Assembly: GCF_029688735.1 (NCBI RefSeq)
Contig: NZ_JARULD010000006.1
Location: forward strand, 31,875 to 95,874
DNA length: 64,000 nt
Reading direction: 5' to 3'
DNA from: Qipengyuania flavescens
Lineage (GTDB): Bacteria > Pseudomonadota > Alphaproteobacteria > Sphingomonadales > Sphingomonadaceae
The position numbers were made by a program, and so were the translations under genes. Shown here piece by piece: positions 19,048 to 27,663 of this stretch (position 1 is the stretch's first letter; the number at the start of each line of letters is the position of its first letter). Below the pieces are notes generated by a model. It ran no database searches. It was not told the origin of the DNA and saw nothing but the letters and a program-made list of their open reading frames with translations.

Positions 19048-20187
19048 TCACTCCATGCCGACGCTGGCAGCGAGCGAGCCGACAGCATCGAGAAACTCCT
19101 CGCGGAAATCCTGCACCACCTGTCTGCTCGACCGCACCTGCTCGACGAGGCCGACCCCCTGTCCGACGAAATAGCTGACGAGCTCTCGGGCTTCCGCGTT
19201 GCCCGCTGCCGCCTCGCGTTCGATGCGGGCGAAGGCGGGTTCGGATACCATGCCCATGAGCGGCATCGGCAGCGTGCCGGGGCCGTCGTTCGCGTCCCAG
19301 GCATCGTGCCATGCGGACTTGAGCTGGCGCGCGGGCTTGCCGGTGCGGCTGCGCGAGCGGACCGTATCGCGGCTGCGCGCGGCGACCATCTTGTCGCGGA
19401 AGGCCTCGCTGGTTTCCGCTTCCGGCGTCGCCAGCCAGACCGAACCGGTCCACGCGCCCTGCGCGCCCGCCGCCATCATCCCGGCCATCTGCCCCCCGGT
19501 CATGATGCCGCCAGCCGCCAGCACCGGGATGTTATGGCCGGCCCGTGACAGCGCGCGGACCACTTCGGGGATCAGCACCAGCGTCGATACTTCGCCGCAA
19601 TGGCCGCCGGCCTCGCCGCCTTGCGCAACAATGATATCGACGCCTGCCTCGGCTTGCCGGATCGCATGCTCTTTGGCACCTACCAACGCCGCGACCGGCA
19701 CGCCCCGCGCCTTGCCTTCCTCGATCATCGCGGGCGGGGCGATGCCGAGAGCGTTGGCGATGAGTTTGATCGGGTGGCGGAATGCGACTTCCATCAGCGC
19801 CAGGCCGTTCTCGGGCGTGATCCCCATCCGCTCCTTCAGGATCGGCATCTCGGCCTCGGGCGCGATGCCGTATTGGCCGAGCATCTCGTTGACGAAGCCC
19901 TGGTAGGACGGATCGATCGCCGCAGCGCGGCTCTTGTTGTCGGCCAGCTCGCGCACGCTGGCATCGACGACCTCCGGCACCAGCACATCGACGCCGTAAG
20001 GGGCGCCATCGACATGCGCGTCGATCCAGGCGAGTTCTTCCTCCAGCTGGTCTGGGCTGAAGCGCGTCGCTCCGAACACGCCGAACCCGCCCGCCTTGCT
20101 GACCGCCGCCACCACATCGCGGCAGTGGCTGAACGCAAATAGCGGAAACTCCGCCCCGGTCATTTCGCACGCGCGGTTCATCGGCAT
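19048..20187 (-). CDS. Nitronate monooxygenase-like FMN enzyme
   Basis: The 379-residue TIM-barrel flavoprotein belongs to the 2-nitropropane dioxygenase/nitronate monooxygenase superfamily. It shows the AQGGEAGGHCG phosphate-binding loop and VLAAGGIMTGGQMAGMMAAGAQGAWTGSVWL. The family oxidises propionate-3-nitronate and other nitronates, but many members act in other flavin reactions, so the substrate is open. It sits upstream of the CoA-transferase gene with a 36-base gap, suggesting cotranscription in a catabolic set. Confidence 0.85.
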   Translation of the reverse strand: MPMNRACEMTGAEFPLFAFSHCRDVVAAVSKAGGFGVFGATRFSPDQLEEELAWIDAHVDGAPYGVDVLVPEVVDASVRELADNKSRAAAIDPSYQGFVNEMLGQYGIAPEAEMPILKERMGITPENGLALMEVAFRHPIKLIANALGIAPPAMIEEGKARGVPVAALVGAKEHAIRQAEAGVDIIVAQGGEAGGHCGEVSTLVLIPEVVRALSRAGHNIPVLAAGGIMTGGQMAGMMAAGAQGAWTGSVWLATPEAETSEAFRDKMVAARSRDTVRSRSRTGKPARQLKSAWHDAWDANDGPGTLPMPLMGMVSEPAFARIEREAAAGNAEARELVSYFVGQGVGLVEQVRSSRQVVQDFREEFLDAVGSLAASVGME

Positions 20188-20254
20188 CTGTTCTCTCCCA
20201 ATTTCTCGGGACAGAGAGTGCGAGATCGGGCCGAGGCTGGCAAGTCCCGTTGCG

Positions 20255-20911
20255 TTACGAAACGTATTCAGCAGTCGTCTTCGCCGCGACTTCGTCTGCC
20301 GTTACGCCCGGTGCGAGCTCGATCAGCTTGAAGGGGCTATCGTGATCAGGACGCTGGAACACGGCGAGATTGGTCACGATCATGTCGACCACGTTAGTGC
20401 CGGTCAGGGGCAGGGTGCATTCGGGAATGAACTTCGGGCTGCCGTCCTTGGCGATGTGGTCCATCACCACAATGATCTTCTTCACCCCGGCAACGAGGTC
20501 CATCGCGCCGCCCATACCCTTGATCATCTTGCCCGGTATCATCCAGTTGGCGATATCGCCGTTCTGGGCCACTTCCATCGCGCCGAGCACGGTGAGGTCG
20601 ATGTGGCCGCCGCGGATCATGGCGAAGCTCGCCGCACTGTCGAAATAGGCGCTGTGGTCTAGTTCGCTGATGGTCTGCTTGCCGGCGTTGATGAGATCGG
20701 CGTCTTCCTCGCCCTCGTAAGGGAAGGGGCCGATGCCGAGCATGCCGTTCTCGCTCTGCAGCGTGACATGCATGCCATCGGGAATGTGGTTGGCGACCAG
20801 CGTCGGAATGCCGATGCCGAGATTGACGTAATAGCCGTCTTCCAGCTCCTGCGCGGCGCGGGCCGCCATCTGGTTGCGGTCCCAGCCGATCTTTTCTGCG
20901 GTCTCGCTCAT
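20255..20911 (-). CDS. scoB: 3-oxoacid CoA-transferase subunit B
   Basis: The 218-residue product starts at the ATG 20911-20909. With ScoA it transfers CoA between succinyl-CoA and acetoacetate. The beta-subunit signature is visible: [16 protein letters not shown] near residue 30 and the catalytic Glu in [14 protein letters not shown] near residue 53. It begins 2 bases after the stop of the phosphatase gene, so it is the last gene of a three-gene unit. Confidence 0.95.
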   Translation of the reverse strand: MSETAEKIGWDRNQMAARAAQELEDGYYVNLGIGIPTLVANHIPDGMHVTLQSENGMLGIGPFPYEGEEDADLINAGKQTISELDHSAYFDSAASFAMIRGGHIDLTVLGAMEVAQNGDIANWMIPGKMIKGMGGAMDLVAGVKKIIVVMDHIAKDGSPKFIPECTLPLTGTNVVDMIVTNLAVFQRPDHDSPFKLIELAPGVTADEVAAKTTAEYVS

Positions 20912-20913
20912 GC

Positions 20914-21861
20914 TTATTCGCTTTCGTTCATGATATTCGGTGCGCTGGACGCGTCGGAAGGCATCCAGCGGGTTTCCGGTGGGAAGACCTCGTCCAGCGA
21001 GCCTTTCTGCCATGCCCCGTAAACGGGGTTGGGCATGAGGAACCAGCCATTGCCCCAGAGCTGTGCGTATTCTCCGCGCGCGACCATGGCGCGGCGGGCC
21101 TGGATCGCATCCTCGTCGGCATTGAAGACGTCCGCGAAGTCGCCGAGATTGTCGCCTGCCAGCGCGATGACGCAGAACCGCTCGGCGATGGTCGCGCGGC
21201 GGCCGTCCTTGCGGCTGCCCATGGCGTCGTCGCCGCGCAGGAAGAGGTTGTCGAGATGGACGGCAGGTCCGGCGCCGACGGCCTCGATCGCGGCGGCGGT
21301 CCCGGCAGCATTCTCGCTGTTGCGGTTGGTATTGAAAATCACCGTGATCCCGGCTTCGCGCAGGCGGCGAAGGCCGGTGACGGCACCCGGCACCGGCGCG
21401 GCGATCCCGGCACCGCCGTCGGCCCATTGCGCCCATTCCTCGGGCACGAAGGGCTTGCCGGAATAGGCCGCCCAATACTCGTAGCCATTGTTGAGCAGCA
21501 CCGTCTCGTCGACATCGAAAACGGCGGCGAAGGGCTTCATCGTTCCGTCGGCAGCGACGCAGGACGGGGTGCCGATGCCGCCTTGTGCGTCCGGCAGGCC
21601 CATCGGCACCGATTGCGGGACCTTGCGCTGGCGGCTGACGGCGATCGCATAGTCGGCCAGCTGGCGCCATGTCTGGATCGAAGCACCGGCTGCTTCGCCC
21701 GAGGCATAGAGCCAGCGCATGCCGTCCGGCGCGGCGCGTTCTCCTGCCGGGAGAGAGGGCGTGACATCGGCCGCGACTTGCGGCGCGACCGGTTCCGCGA
21801 CCGTCGTGGCGCAGGCGGGCAGCGCCAGTGCCGCGGCCGTGACGAGCAGGTTCCGCATCAT
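20914..21861 (-). CDS. Acid phosphatase lipoprotein, e(P4)/HAD class
   Basis: The 315-residue product starts at the first of two adjacent ATGs (21861). A short signal sequence ends in a lipobox LPAC with Cys17. The HAD nucleophile motif is FDVDETVL, motif II lies in [10 protein letters not shown], and the Asp-rich loop is [13 protein letters not shown]. This fits the outer-membrane class C acid phosphatases (e(P4), nucleotide 5'-phosphatase), which act in the periplasm. It overlaps the scoA stop by 4 bases and ends 2 bases before scoB, so it is translated with a CoA-transferase. That pairing is unusual (see findings). Confidence 0.88.
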   Translation of the reverse strand: MMRNLLVTAAALALPACATTVAEPVAPQVAADVTPSLPAGERAAPDGMRWLYASGEAAGASIQTWRQLADYAIAVSRQRKVPQSVPMGLPDAQGGIGTPSCVAADGTMKPFAAVFDVDETVLLNNGYEYWAAYSGKPFVPEEWAQWADGGAGIAAPVPGAVTGLRRLREAGITVIFNTNRNSENAAGTAAAIEAVGAGPAVHLDNLFLRGDDAMGSRKDGRRATIAERFCVIALAGDNLGDFADVFNADEDAIQARRAMVARGEYAQLWGNGWFLMPNPVYGAWQKGSLDEVFPPETRWMPSDASSAPNIMNESE

Positions 21862-22580
21862 GCCGTCTCCCGCTCGCGCGTGGTGACGAATTCGATCTTC
21901 TTGTCGTAGGGCGCGCCCACGATCATGCGCTGGACGTAGACGCCGGGCAAATGGATGCAGTCCGGATCGAGGCTGCCGGTCGGCACGATTTCTTCGACTT
22001 CGACGACGCAGGCCTTCCCGCAGGTCGCGGCGGGCAGGTTGAAGTTGCGCGCGGTCTTGCGGAAGACGAGGTTGCCGGTTTCGTCCGCCTTCCATGCCTT
22101 GACGATGGCGAGATCGGCGAAGATGCCGTGCTCGAGGATATATTCTTCCATCTGCCCGTCCCGGTTGGCGAATTCCTTCACCTCCTTGCCCTCGGCCACC
22201 TGCGTGCCGACGCCGGTCTTGGTGTAGAAGCCGGGGATGCCCGCACCGCCGGCGCGCATGCGTTCGGCGAGAGTGCCCTGGGGGCAGAATTCGACTTCCA
22301 GCTCGCCGGAGAGGAATTGCCGTTCGAACTCCTTGTTCTCTCCGACATAGCTGGAGATCATCTTCTTCACCTGCTGCGTGCGCAGCAGCATGCCGATGCC
22401 TTCGTTGTCGATGCCGGCATTGTTGCTGGCGAAAGTCAGGTTCTTCACGCCCGAATCGCGGATCGCCTCCAACAGGCGCTCGGGAATGCCGCAGAGGCCG
22501 AAACCCCCGCTGGCAATCAGCATGTCGTCCTTCAGAAGCCCGTCGAGGGCGGCGGCGGCGTCGGGGTAGAGCTTGTTCAT
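21858..22580 (-). CDS. scoA: 3-oxoacid CoA-transferase subunit A
   Basis: The 240-residue alpha subunit has the CoA-transferase signature [23 protein letters not shown] near residue 18 and [15 protein letters not shown] near 112. It works with ScoB in ketone-body (acetoacetate) activation with succinyl-CoA. Its stop overlaps the following phosphatase start (ATGA). First gene of scoA-phosphatase-scoB. Confidence 0.95.
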   Translation of the reverse strand: MNKLYPDAAAALDGLLKDDMLIASGGFGLCGIPERLLEAIRDSGVKNLTFASNNAGIDNEGIGMLLRTQQVKKMISSYVGENKEFERQFLSGELEVEFCPQGTLAERMRAGGAGIPGFYTKTGVGTQVAEGKEVKEFANRDGQMEEYILEHGIFADLAIVKAWKADETGNLVFRKTARNFNLPAATCGKACVVEVEEIVPTGSLDPDCIHLPGVYVQRMIVGAPYDKKIEFVTTRERETA

Positions 22581-22750
22581 GGGCCGAGCGCTTAACCGCT
22601 TCGCTAAGCCCTGTCACCTCCATGCCGTAGGGTCGTCGATTGCGAGTAAGCTGACATTATAGGTTCGTTCGAGACGCCAGTTGCAATCCGCGCAACACAG
22701 CTTGTTCTTTTCGCATTTGCACAATCCGATGCTGCAGTGCACATAGAGCG

Positions 22751-22814
22751 TGCCTTTTAGGCATCCTCTCCCAAGACTTTCATAGCCCGGCTGGTTTTCC
22801 AGTCGGGCTTTTTT
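22751..22814 (+). ncRNA. Candidate small RNA with anti-Shine-Dalgarno-like segment
   Basis: Four parts line up on the plus strand: a small hairpin (TGCCT-TTT-AGGCA, 22751-22763), a single-stranded CU-rich stretch TCCTCTCCC (22764-22772), a strong terminator hairpin, and a T-run. This layout resembles trans-acting small RNAs that bind ribosome-binding sites. No plus-strand gene ends in the preceding 170 bases that would otherwise need the terminator. A weak promoter TTGCAC at 22718-22723 stands upstream. The 5' end is a guess. Confidence 0.4.
22784..22814 (+). terminator. Strong intrinsic terminator, plus strand, without an obvious gene
   Basis: The 11-base arms at 22784-22794 and 22799-22809 pair fully with one G-T wobble, around a TTTT loop, followed by TTTTT at 22810-22814. 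On the other strand there is no T-run, so it acts rightwards. It lies 102 bases before the CDC48-like gene. Confidence 0.8.
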
Positions 22815-22916
22815 CTGTCTGCTGCGGACCTCTCGCAGGGGCTCGTTCATTGCATCGAAGAGGTCCAGTTCCCAGCTAGGCCCGGTTACGACAATGGACG
22901 AAGGGAAATCGCCCAC

Positions 22917-25262
22917 ATGGCAGATGCGGACGCCGCAGTAGCGGACAAGACGGTCAGGTTGCAGGTTGCAGCCGCGCGGAACGAGGAAAGCGGACAGGGC
23001 ATCGCCCGCATGCCGCGCACCACTTTCCAGGCGCTGGGCATCACCGAAGGCGATGTCGTCGAGATCACCGGCAAGCGTTCGACCGCCGCCGTCGCCATGC
23101 CCGCTTATGACGAGGACCAGAGCCTCGAGGTTATCCGCCTCGACGGCCTGCAGCGGGGCAATGCCGAGGTCGGCTCGGGCGAGCATGTGAAGGTCGCCGT
23201 GGCGGAATCGCGCCCTGCGACGCGCGTAGTATTTGCGCCCGCCCAGCGCGAGATGCGGCTGCAGGGTCCGGCCCAGGCGCTGAAGCGCAATTTCTTCCGC
23301 AAGCCGCTGGTCGCAGGCGATCTCGTCGCAACCACCGGGCAGCAGCCGGTGCAGAACATGCCGCAGGAAGTGCGCCGCATGTTCAACGCCCCTGCCTATG
23401 CGCTCACCCAGATCCGTCTCAGCGTCGTCTCCACCACGCCCAAGGGCATCGTCCATATCGACGAGAATACCGAGGTGGAGCTGCGCGCCGAATTCGAGCA
23501 ACCGCGCGACGCGCGCGCGATCATCAACTACGACGACGTCGGCGGCATGGGCGAAACGATCCAGCAGCTGCGCGAGATGGTCGAACTGCCGCTGCGCTAT
23601 CCCGAGCTGTTTACGCGCCTCGGCGTCGATCCGCCCAAGGGCGTGCTGCTGCATGGCCCGCCGGGAACCGGCAAGACGCGGTTGGCGCAGGCTGTCGCCA
23701 ATGAAAGCGACGCCAACTTTTTCACCATCAATGGGCCCGAAATCATGGGCTCGGGCTATGGCGAGAGCGAGAAGGCGCTGCGCGAAGTGTTCGAGCAGGC
23801 GAGCAAGTCCGCCCCCGCCATCGTCTTCATCGACGAGATCGATTCGATCGCTCCCAAGCGCGACCGCGTGCCGGGTGAGGCGGAAAAGCGCCTCGTAGCC
23901 CAGCTGCTCACGCTGATGGACGGGCTGGAGGCGCGCTCCAATCTCGTGGTCATCGCGGCGACCAACCGCCCGGATGCCATCGACGAGGCGCTCCGCCGCC
24001 CGGGCCGCTTCGACCGCGAGATCATCATCGGCGTACCCGACGAAAAAGGTCGCCGCGAAATTCTCGGCATCCATACGCGCGGCATGCCGCTGGGCGACAA
24101 GGTGGATCTCAACGAGCTGGCCAAGGGCACCTATGGCTTCGTCGGTGCGGATATCGCCGCGCTGGCGCGTGAGGCTGCGATCGACGCCGTGCGGCGGATC
24201 ATGCCCAAGATCGACCTCGACGAGCGGACCATCCCGCCCGAAGTCCTCGACGAGCTTTACGTTGGCCGCGAGGATTTCCTCTCCGCGCTGAAGCGCATCC
24301 AGCCTTCGGCCATGCGCGAGGTGATGGTGCAGGTTCCCAATGTCGGCTGGTCCGACATCGGCGGCGTCGGCGAGTCGATCGAGAAGCTGAAGGAAGGTAT
24401 CGAGCTTCCGATGAAGAATCCGGATGCCTTCCACCGGCTCGGCATCCGCCCGGCCAAGGGCTTCCTGCTCTATGGCCCTCCCGGCACCGGCAAGACCCTG
24501 CTGGCCAAGGCCGTCGCCAAGGAAGCGGAAGCGAACTTCATTTCGATGAAGAGCTCCGACCTGCTGAGCAAATGGTATGGCGAAAGCGAGCAGCAGATCG
24601 CCCGCATGTTCAAGCGCGCGCGGGCCGTCGCGCCCTGCGTGGTCTTCATCGACGAGATCGACAGCCTTGTGCCCGCACGCGGATCGGGGCAGGGCGAACC
24701 GCAGGTCACCGGCCGTGTCGTCAACACGATCCTGGCTGAAATGGACGGGCTCGAAGAGCTGCAGTCGGTCGTCGTCATCGGCGCAACCAACCGCCCGACG
24801 CTGGTCGATCCGGCGCTGTTACGCCCGGGCCGCTTCGACGAGTTGGTCTATGTCGGTACGCCGGACAAGGCCGGGCGCGAGCAGATCCTCGGCATCCATA
24901 CCAAGGACATGCCGCTGGCAGACGACGTCAGCCTTGCGGATGTCGCTGGCGAGACGGCGCGCTTTACCGGGGCGGACCTCGAAGATGTCGTCCGCCGGGC
25001 TGGCCTAAACGCGCTCCAGCGGGCGGGCGGGGACGTGCAGAACGTCACTGCCGCCGACTTCACCGAAGCGTTGAAGGACAGCCGCGCGACAGTCACCAGC
25101 AAGATGGAAGCGGAGTATAAGAAGATGCGCGGTGAACTGAAGAAACGCGCCGCCGACATCCAGCCTATCGGCTTCATCCACGAAGGGATGGTCGAGCCGA
25201 CGCGCGACCGGAAGCATGGCGTGGAGGTCGATGCCGACGGCAGCGAAAACGCTGCAGACTAA
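22917..25262 (+). CDS. CDC48/VCP-like AAA ATPase
   Basis: The 781-residue product has the three-part CDC48 layout: an N-domain (residues 1-190, double-psi barrel type, with RLDGLQRGNAEVGSGEHV), and two AAA modules. D1 has Walker A GPPGTGKT at 247-254 and Walker B IVFIDEIDS; D2 has GPPGTGKTLLAKAVAKEAEANF and VVFIDEIDSLVPARGS. Arg-finger segments RRPGRFDREI and LRPGRFDELV are present. CDC48 unfolds ubiquitin- or other-tagged proteins in archaea and eukaryotes; bacterial homologues of this type are poorly characterised. Its stop overlaps the convergent MscS gene stop by 4 bases. Confidence 0.95.
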   Translation: MADADAAVADKTVRLQVAAARNEESGQGIARMPRTTFQALGITEGDVVEITGKRSTAAVAMPAYDEDQSLEVIRLDGLQRGNAEVGSGEHVKVAVAESRPATRVVFAPAQREMRLQGPAQALKRNFFRKPLVAGDLVATTGQQPVQNMPQEVRRMFNAPAYALTQIRLSVVSTTPKGIVHIDENTEVELRAEFEQPRDARAIINYDDVGGMGETIQQLREMVELPLRYPELFTRLGVDPPKGVLLHGPPGTGKTRLAQAVANESDANFFTINGPEIMGSGYGESEKALREVFEQASKSAPAIVFIDEIDSIAPKRDRVPGEAEKRLVAQLLTLMDGLEARSNLVVIAATNRPDAIDEALRRPGRFDREIIIGVPDEKGRREILGIHTRGMPLGDKVDLNELAKGTYGFVGADIAALAREAAIDAVRRIMPKIDLDERTIPPEVLDELYVGREDFLSALKRIQPSAMREVMVQVPNVGWSDIGGVGESIEKLKEGIELPMKNPDAFHRLGIRPAKGFLLYGPPGTGKTLLAKAVAKEAEANFISMKSSDLLSKWYGESEQQIARMFKRARAVAPCVVFIDEIDSLVPARGSGQGEPQVTGRVVNTILAEMDGLEELQSVVVIGATNRPTLVDPALLRPGRFDELVYVGTPDKAGREQILGIHTKDMPLADDVSLADVAGETARFTGADLEDVVRRAGLNALQRAGGDVQNVTAADFTEALKDSRATVTSKMEAEYKKMRGELKKRAADIQPIGFIHEGMVEPTRDRKHGVEVDADGSENAAD

Positions 25263-26338
25263 CCGCCCGTAACGCGCTGGTTCGCCGCCTCGACTTCGAG
25301 CCGGTGGCGGATCAGCGCTTCGGGCTGGTTTTCCTTGAGCCAGCCGAGCATGTGCTCGCGCACGTCGCAGCGCAGTGTCCACAGATCGCCGATGGTTTCC
25401 GAACTCATCGCGAGGCGAAGCTCGATGCTTTCGGGGTAAGCTTCGGTCATCAACAGAGCGAGGTTGCGACCGTCCCACAGCGGGTGATCGGTCACGAACC
25501 GCTCGAATTCCTCGCGGATCGGCGTGATGTCGGCAATCGGATCGAGATGTAGCATCACCGGAGCTGTCAGCTTCTCGCTGACGCGCGACCAGTTTTCGAA
25601 GCTCTGGTCGAGGAAACGGCTGGTCGGCACGACGAGGACGCGCTCGTCCCAGGTTCGCACGGTCACGAAGCTCATGCGGATTTCCTCGACCCGGCCCGCT
25701 TGTCCGTCGACCTTGACGAGGTCCCCGATCCGCAGCGGCTGCGTCAGCGCCATCTGCAAGCCCGCGATGAGCGATTTCAGCGCGGGCTGGGCGGCTGCGC
25801 CGACCGCGAGCGCGGCGAGGCCGGCGGAGGCCAGCATCGTCGTGCCCACATCCCGCACACCGGGGATGTTCAGCATGATCAGCGAGATCGTTATGATGAT
25901 GATCGCGACACGCAGAGTGCGCGACAGGATCGCGATGCGCGTCATCCGCCCGCGCTGGGCAACCGGGTCCTCGCTTTCGAGCGACTGCTTTTCGTAGCCG
26001 AGCGCCGCGCCCTTTACAGCGGCAAACGCGAGCCACCCGACCAGCGCCGGAACGATGAAGGATGCGAAGATGTCCCAGCCACGCCCGACCAGCGCATCGT
26101 TCTCCGCGGCGACGGAAATCGCGAAGCCGACCATAGCCCAGCGCAAGGGGCGGCGGACTGTATCGAAGACGATGTCGTCCACCTGGCTCGACGATTTGCG
26201 AACTATCCGCCGAAGCAGGGCGAACACGACCCAGTGCACGATCAGCGCAATCGCCACCGACCCGCCGAGCACGATCAGATGCTCGAGAAGGGCCTCGTAG
26301 GAAATCGGCCAGTTTCGCGGGTCGAAGCGTTCAAGCAT
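25259..26338 (-). CDS. Mechanosensitive channel MscS-family protein
   Basis: The 359-residue product starts at the ATG 26338-26336. About five helices precede the MscS core: VGTTMLASAGLAALAVGAAAQPALKSLIAGLQMALTQPLRIGDLV, then WDERVLVVPTSRFLDQSFENWSR. The C-terminal part is the beta domain plus alpha/beta domain with a short tail. It is topologically like the larger YnaI/YbdG-type MscS paralogues. No signal peptide. Second MscS-family gene of the window; the paralogues are at 8790 and 41689. Confidence 0.88.
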   Translation of the reverse strand: MLERFDPRNWPISYEALLEHLIVLGGSVAIALIVHWVVFALLRRIVRKSSSQVDDIVFDTVRRPLRWAMVGFAISVAAENDALVGRGWDIFASFIVPALVGWLAFAAVKGAALGYEKQSLESEDPVAQRGRMTRIAILSRTLRVAIIIITISLIMLNIPGVRDVGTTMLASAGLAALAVGAAAQPALKSLIAGLQMALTQPLRIGDLVKVDGQAGRVEEIRMSFVTVRTWDERVLVVPTSRFLDQSFENWSRVSEKLTAPVMLHLDPIADITPIREEFERFVTDHPLWDGRNLALLMTEAYPESIELRLAMSSETIGDLWTLRCDVREHMLGWLKENQPEALIRHRLEVEAANQRVTGG

Positions 26339-26385
26339 TGGGCGACCGCTTATGGCCCGCCGCGCGGGCTGACAACCCCGACCGG

Positions 26386-27663
26386 TCAGGCGTCGTCGAG
26401 CGGGAGGTCGATATCGACGACAAGCCCGTCGGCTCCGAACTCGCGCTCGACACTGCCGCCGAACTGGCGCGCCGCGCTGTTCATCAGCATGCTGCCGAAG
26501 CCGCGTCTGTCGGGCTCGCCTTCGATGGCCTTGCCCGTTTCTCGCCAGGTAATGAAGACGCGCCCGTCGCGCTCCTCCCAGCTGACCCGCACCGTGCCCT
26601 TTTCGCTCCACGCGCCATATTTGACGGCATTGGTGGTCAGTTCGTGCAGCACCAGACCGAGCGGGGTCACGTGTTTGGCCGGCAGCAGAACTTCGTCCCC
26701 CTCGATCTCCGCAACCTGAGACGACGAACGATAGGGCGCGAGCGAGGTTTCGACGAGCTGGTAAAGCGATGCCACCGGCCGCTCCAGCTCGCCCTGGCTT
26801 ACTTCGTGTGCGGTCAGCAATGCGCGAATACGTTGGGCGATGCTGTCGGTGACCTCTTTCGCTTCCGGCTTGTCGCGCGCGCTCATCTGCACGATGGCGA
26901 GGACCACTGCGAACAGGTTCTTGACCCGGTGGTTCAGCTCGCGCGCCAGGAGATCGGCCCGGTCGCGCGCTTCGCCGATGGCGGCGGCCTGGGCAGCCTG
27001 GGCTTCGGCCAGGGCAGCGCGCGACACCACCCGCATGCCGAACAGGATGGCGACGAGGATCAACAAGATCAGCCCGGCAAGCAACGGCAGTACGCGGGCT
27101 TCCAGCCTTGCGGTGTCCGCAGCCTGTTCGCCGAGGATCTGTCGTTCGATGTCGCGCATCTCGTCGAGCGAGCGACGCAGGCGTTCCATCGCTTCCTGCC
27201 CCTCGTCGGACAACACAGCGCGGCGAGCGTCCAGCAGGCGGCCCTCCTGCACCAGCCCGACCGTCTCTTCCATCTCGTCGAATTTCAGGCGGGCAAGCAT
27301 GTCGATCTGGTCGACCAGCTCTTCCTGGCGCGGTGTGATCTCGGTTCCGAGCAGACGCCGCAATTCATCTAGCGCCGGATCGATTTCCTCGCTGCCTTCC
27401 TCGTAGGAAGATCGGTATCGCCGATCGAGCGTGATGATATAGCCGCGCTGGCCGGTTTCGGCGCGCAATGCGGCGCGGTCGATCTCTTCGAGAACCCGCA
27501 CGACGGCGGCAGTCTGCGTCGCCTGCTCGCGTTGGCGGCGTTCCGCCTCCAAGGTCTGGTAGACGAGGTAGATTAGCCCGACCATTGCCCCGAAAAGGAC
27601 CAGGAGAATGATCGCATTCGGCCAGCGCCGCGTGCGCTTGAGGGTCTTGGCAAGCTGTCTCAA
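26386..27663 (-). CDS. CHASE3-domain sensor histidine kinase (HWE/HisKA_2 type)
   Basis: The 425-residue inner-membrane kinase has helix 1 at about residues 16-36, a CHASE3-like helical sensor at 37-185, helix 2 at about 191-212, and a kinase core. The phosphoacceptor is H245 in ELNHRVKNLFAVV. The ATPase domain has HELTTNAVKYGAWS (N box) and RRGFGSMLM (G box). HisKA_2/HWE kinases in alphaproteobacteria often feed the general stress PhyR-NepR-EcfG system; no response regulator is adjacent. The start is a TTG whose last bases overlap the polA stop (TTGA), so translation is probably coupled to polA. Confidence 0.88.
   Translation of the reverse strand: MRQLAKTLKRTRRWPNAIILLVLFGAMVGLIYLVYQTLEAERRQREQATQTAAVVRVLEEIDRAALRAETGQRGYIITLDRRYRSSYEEGSEEIDPALDELRRLLGTEITPRQEELVDQIDMLARLKFDEMEETVGLVQEGRLLDARRAVLSDEGQEAMERLRRSLDEMRDIERQILGEQAADTARLEARVLPLLAGLILLILVAILFGMRVVSRAALAEAQAAQAAAIGEARDRADLLARELNHRVKNLFAVVLAIVQMSARDKPEAKEVTDSIAQRIRALLTAHEVSQGELERPVASLYQLVETSLAPYRSSSQVAEIEGDEVLLPAKHVTPLGLVLHELTTNAVKYGAWSEKGTVRVSWEERDGRVFITWRETGKAIEGEPDRRGFGSMLMNSAARQFGGSVEREFGADGLVVDIDLPLDDA

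Noticed and set aside
22614..24434. A minus-strand open frame of about 600 codons over the start of the CDC48-like gene, ending in a Cys-rich peptide (22614 to about 22850)
   Set aside because: Most of it is antisense to a clear gene. The Cys-rich end is attractive (C-x-C and CC-x-x-C), but its third-position GC is only about 60%, much lower than in neighbouring genes, and it lacks a good start. I favour a non-coding reading of this interval.
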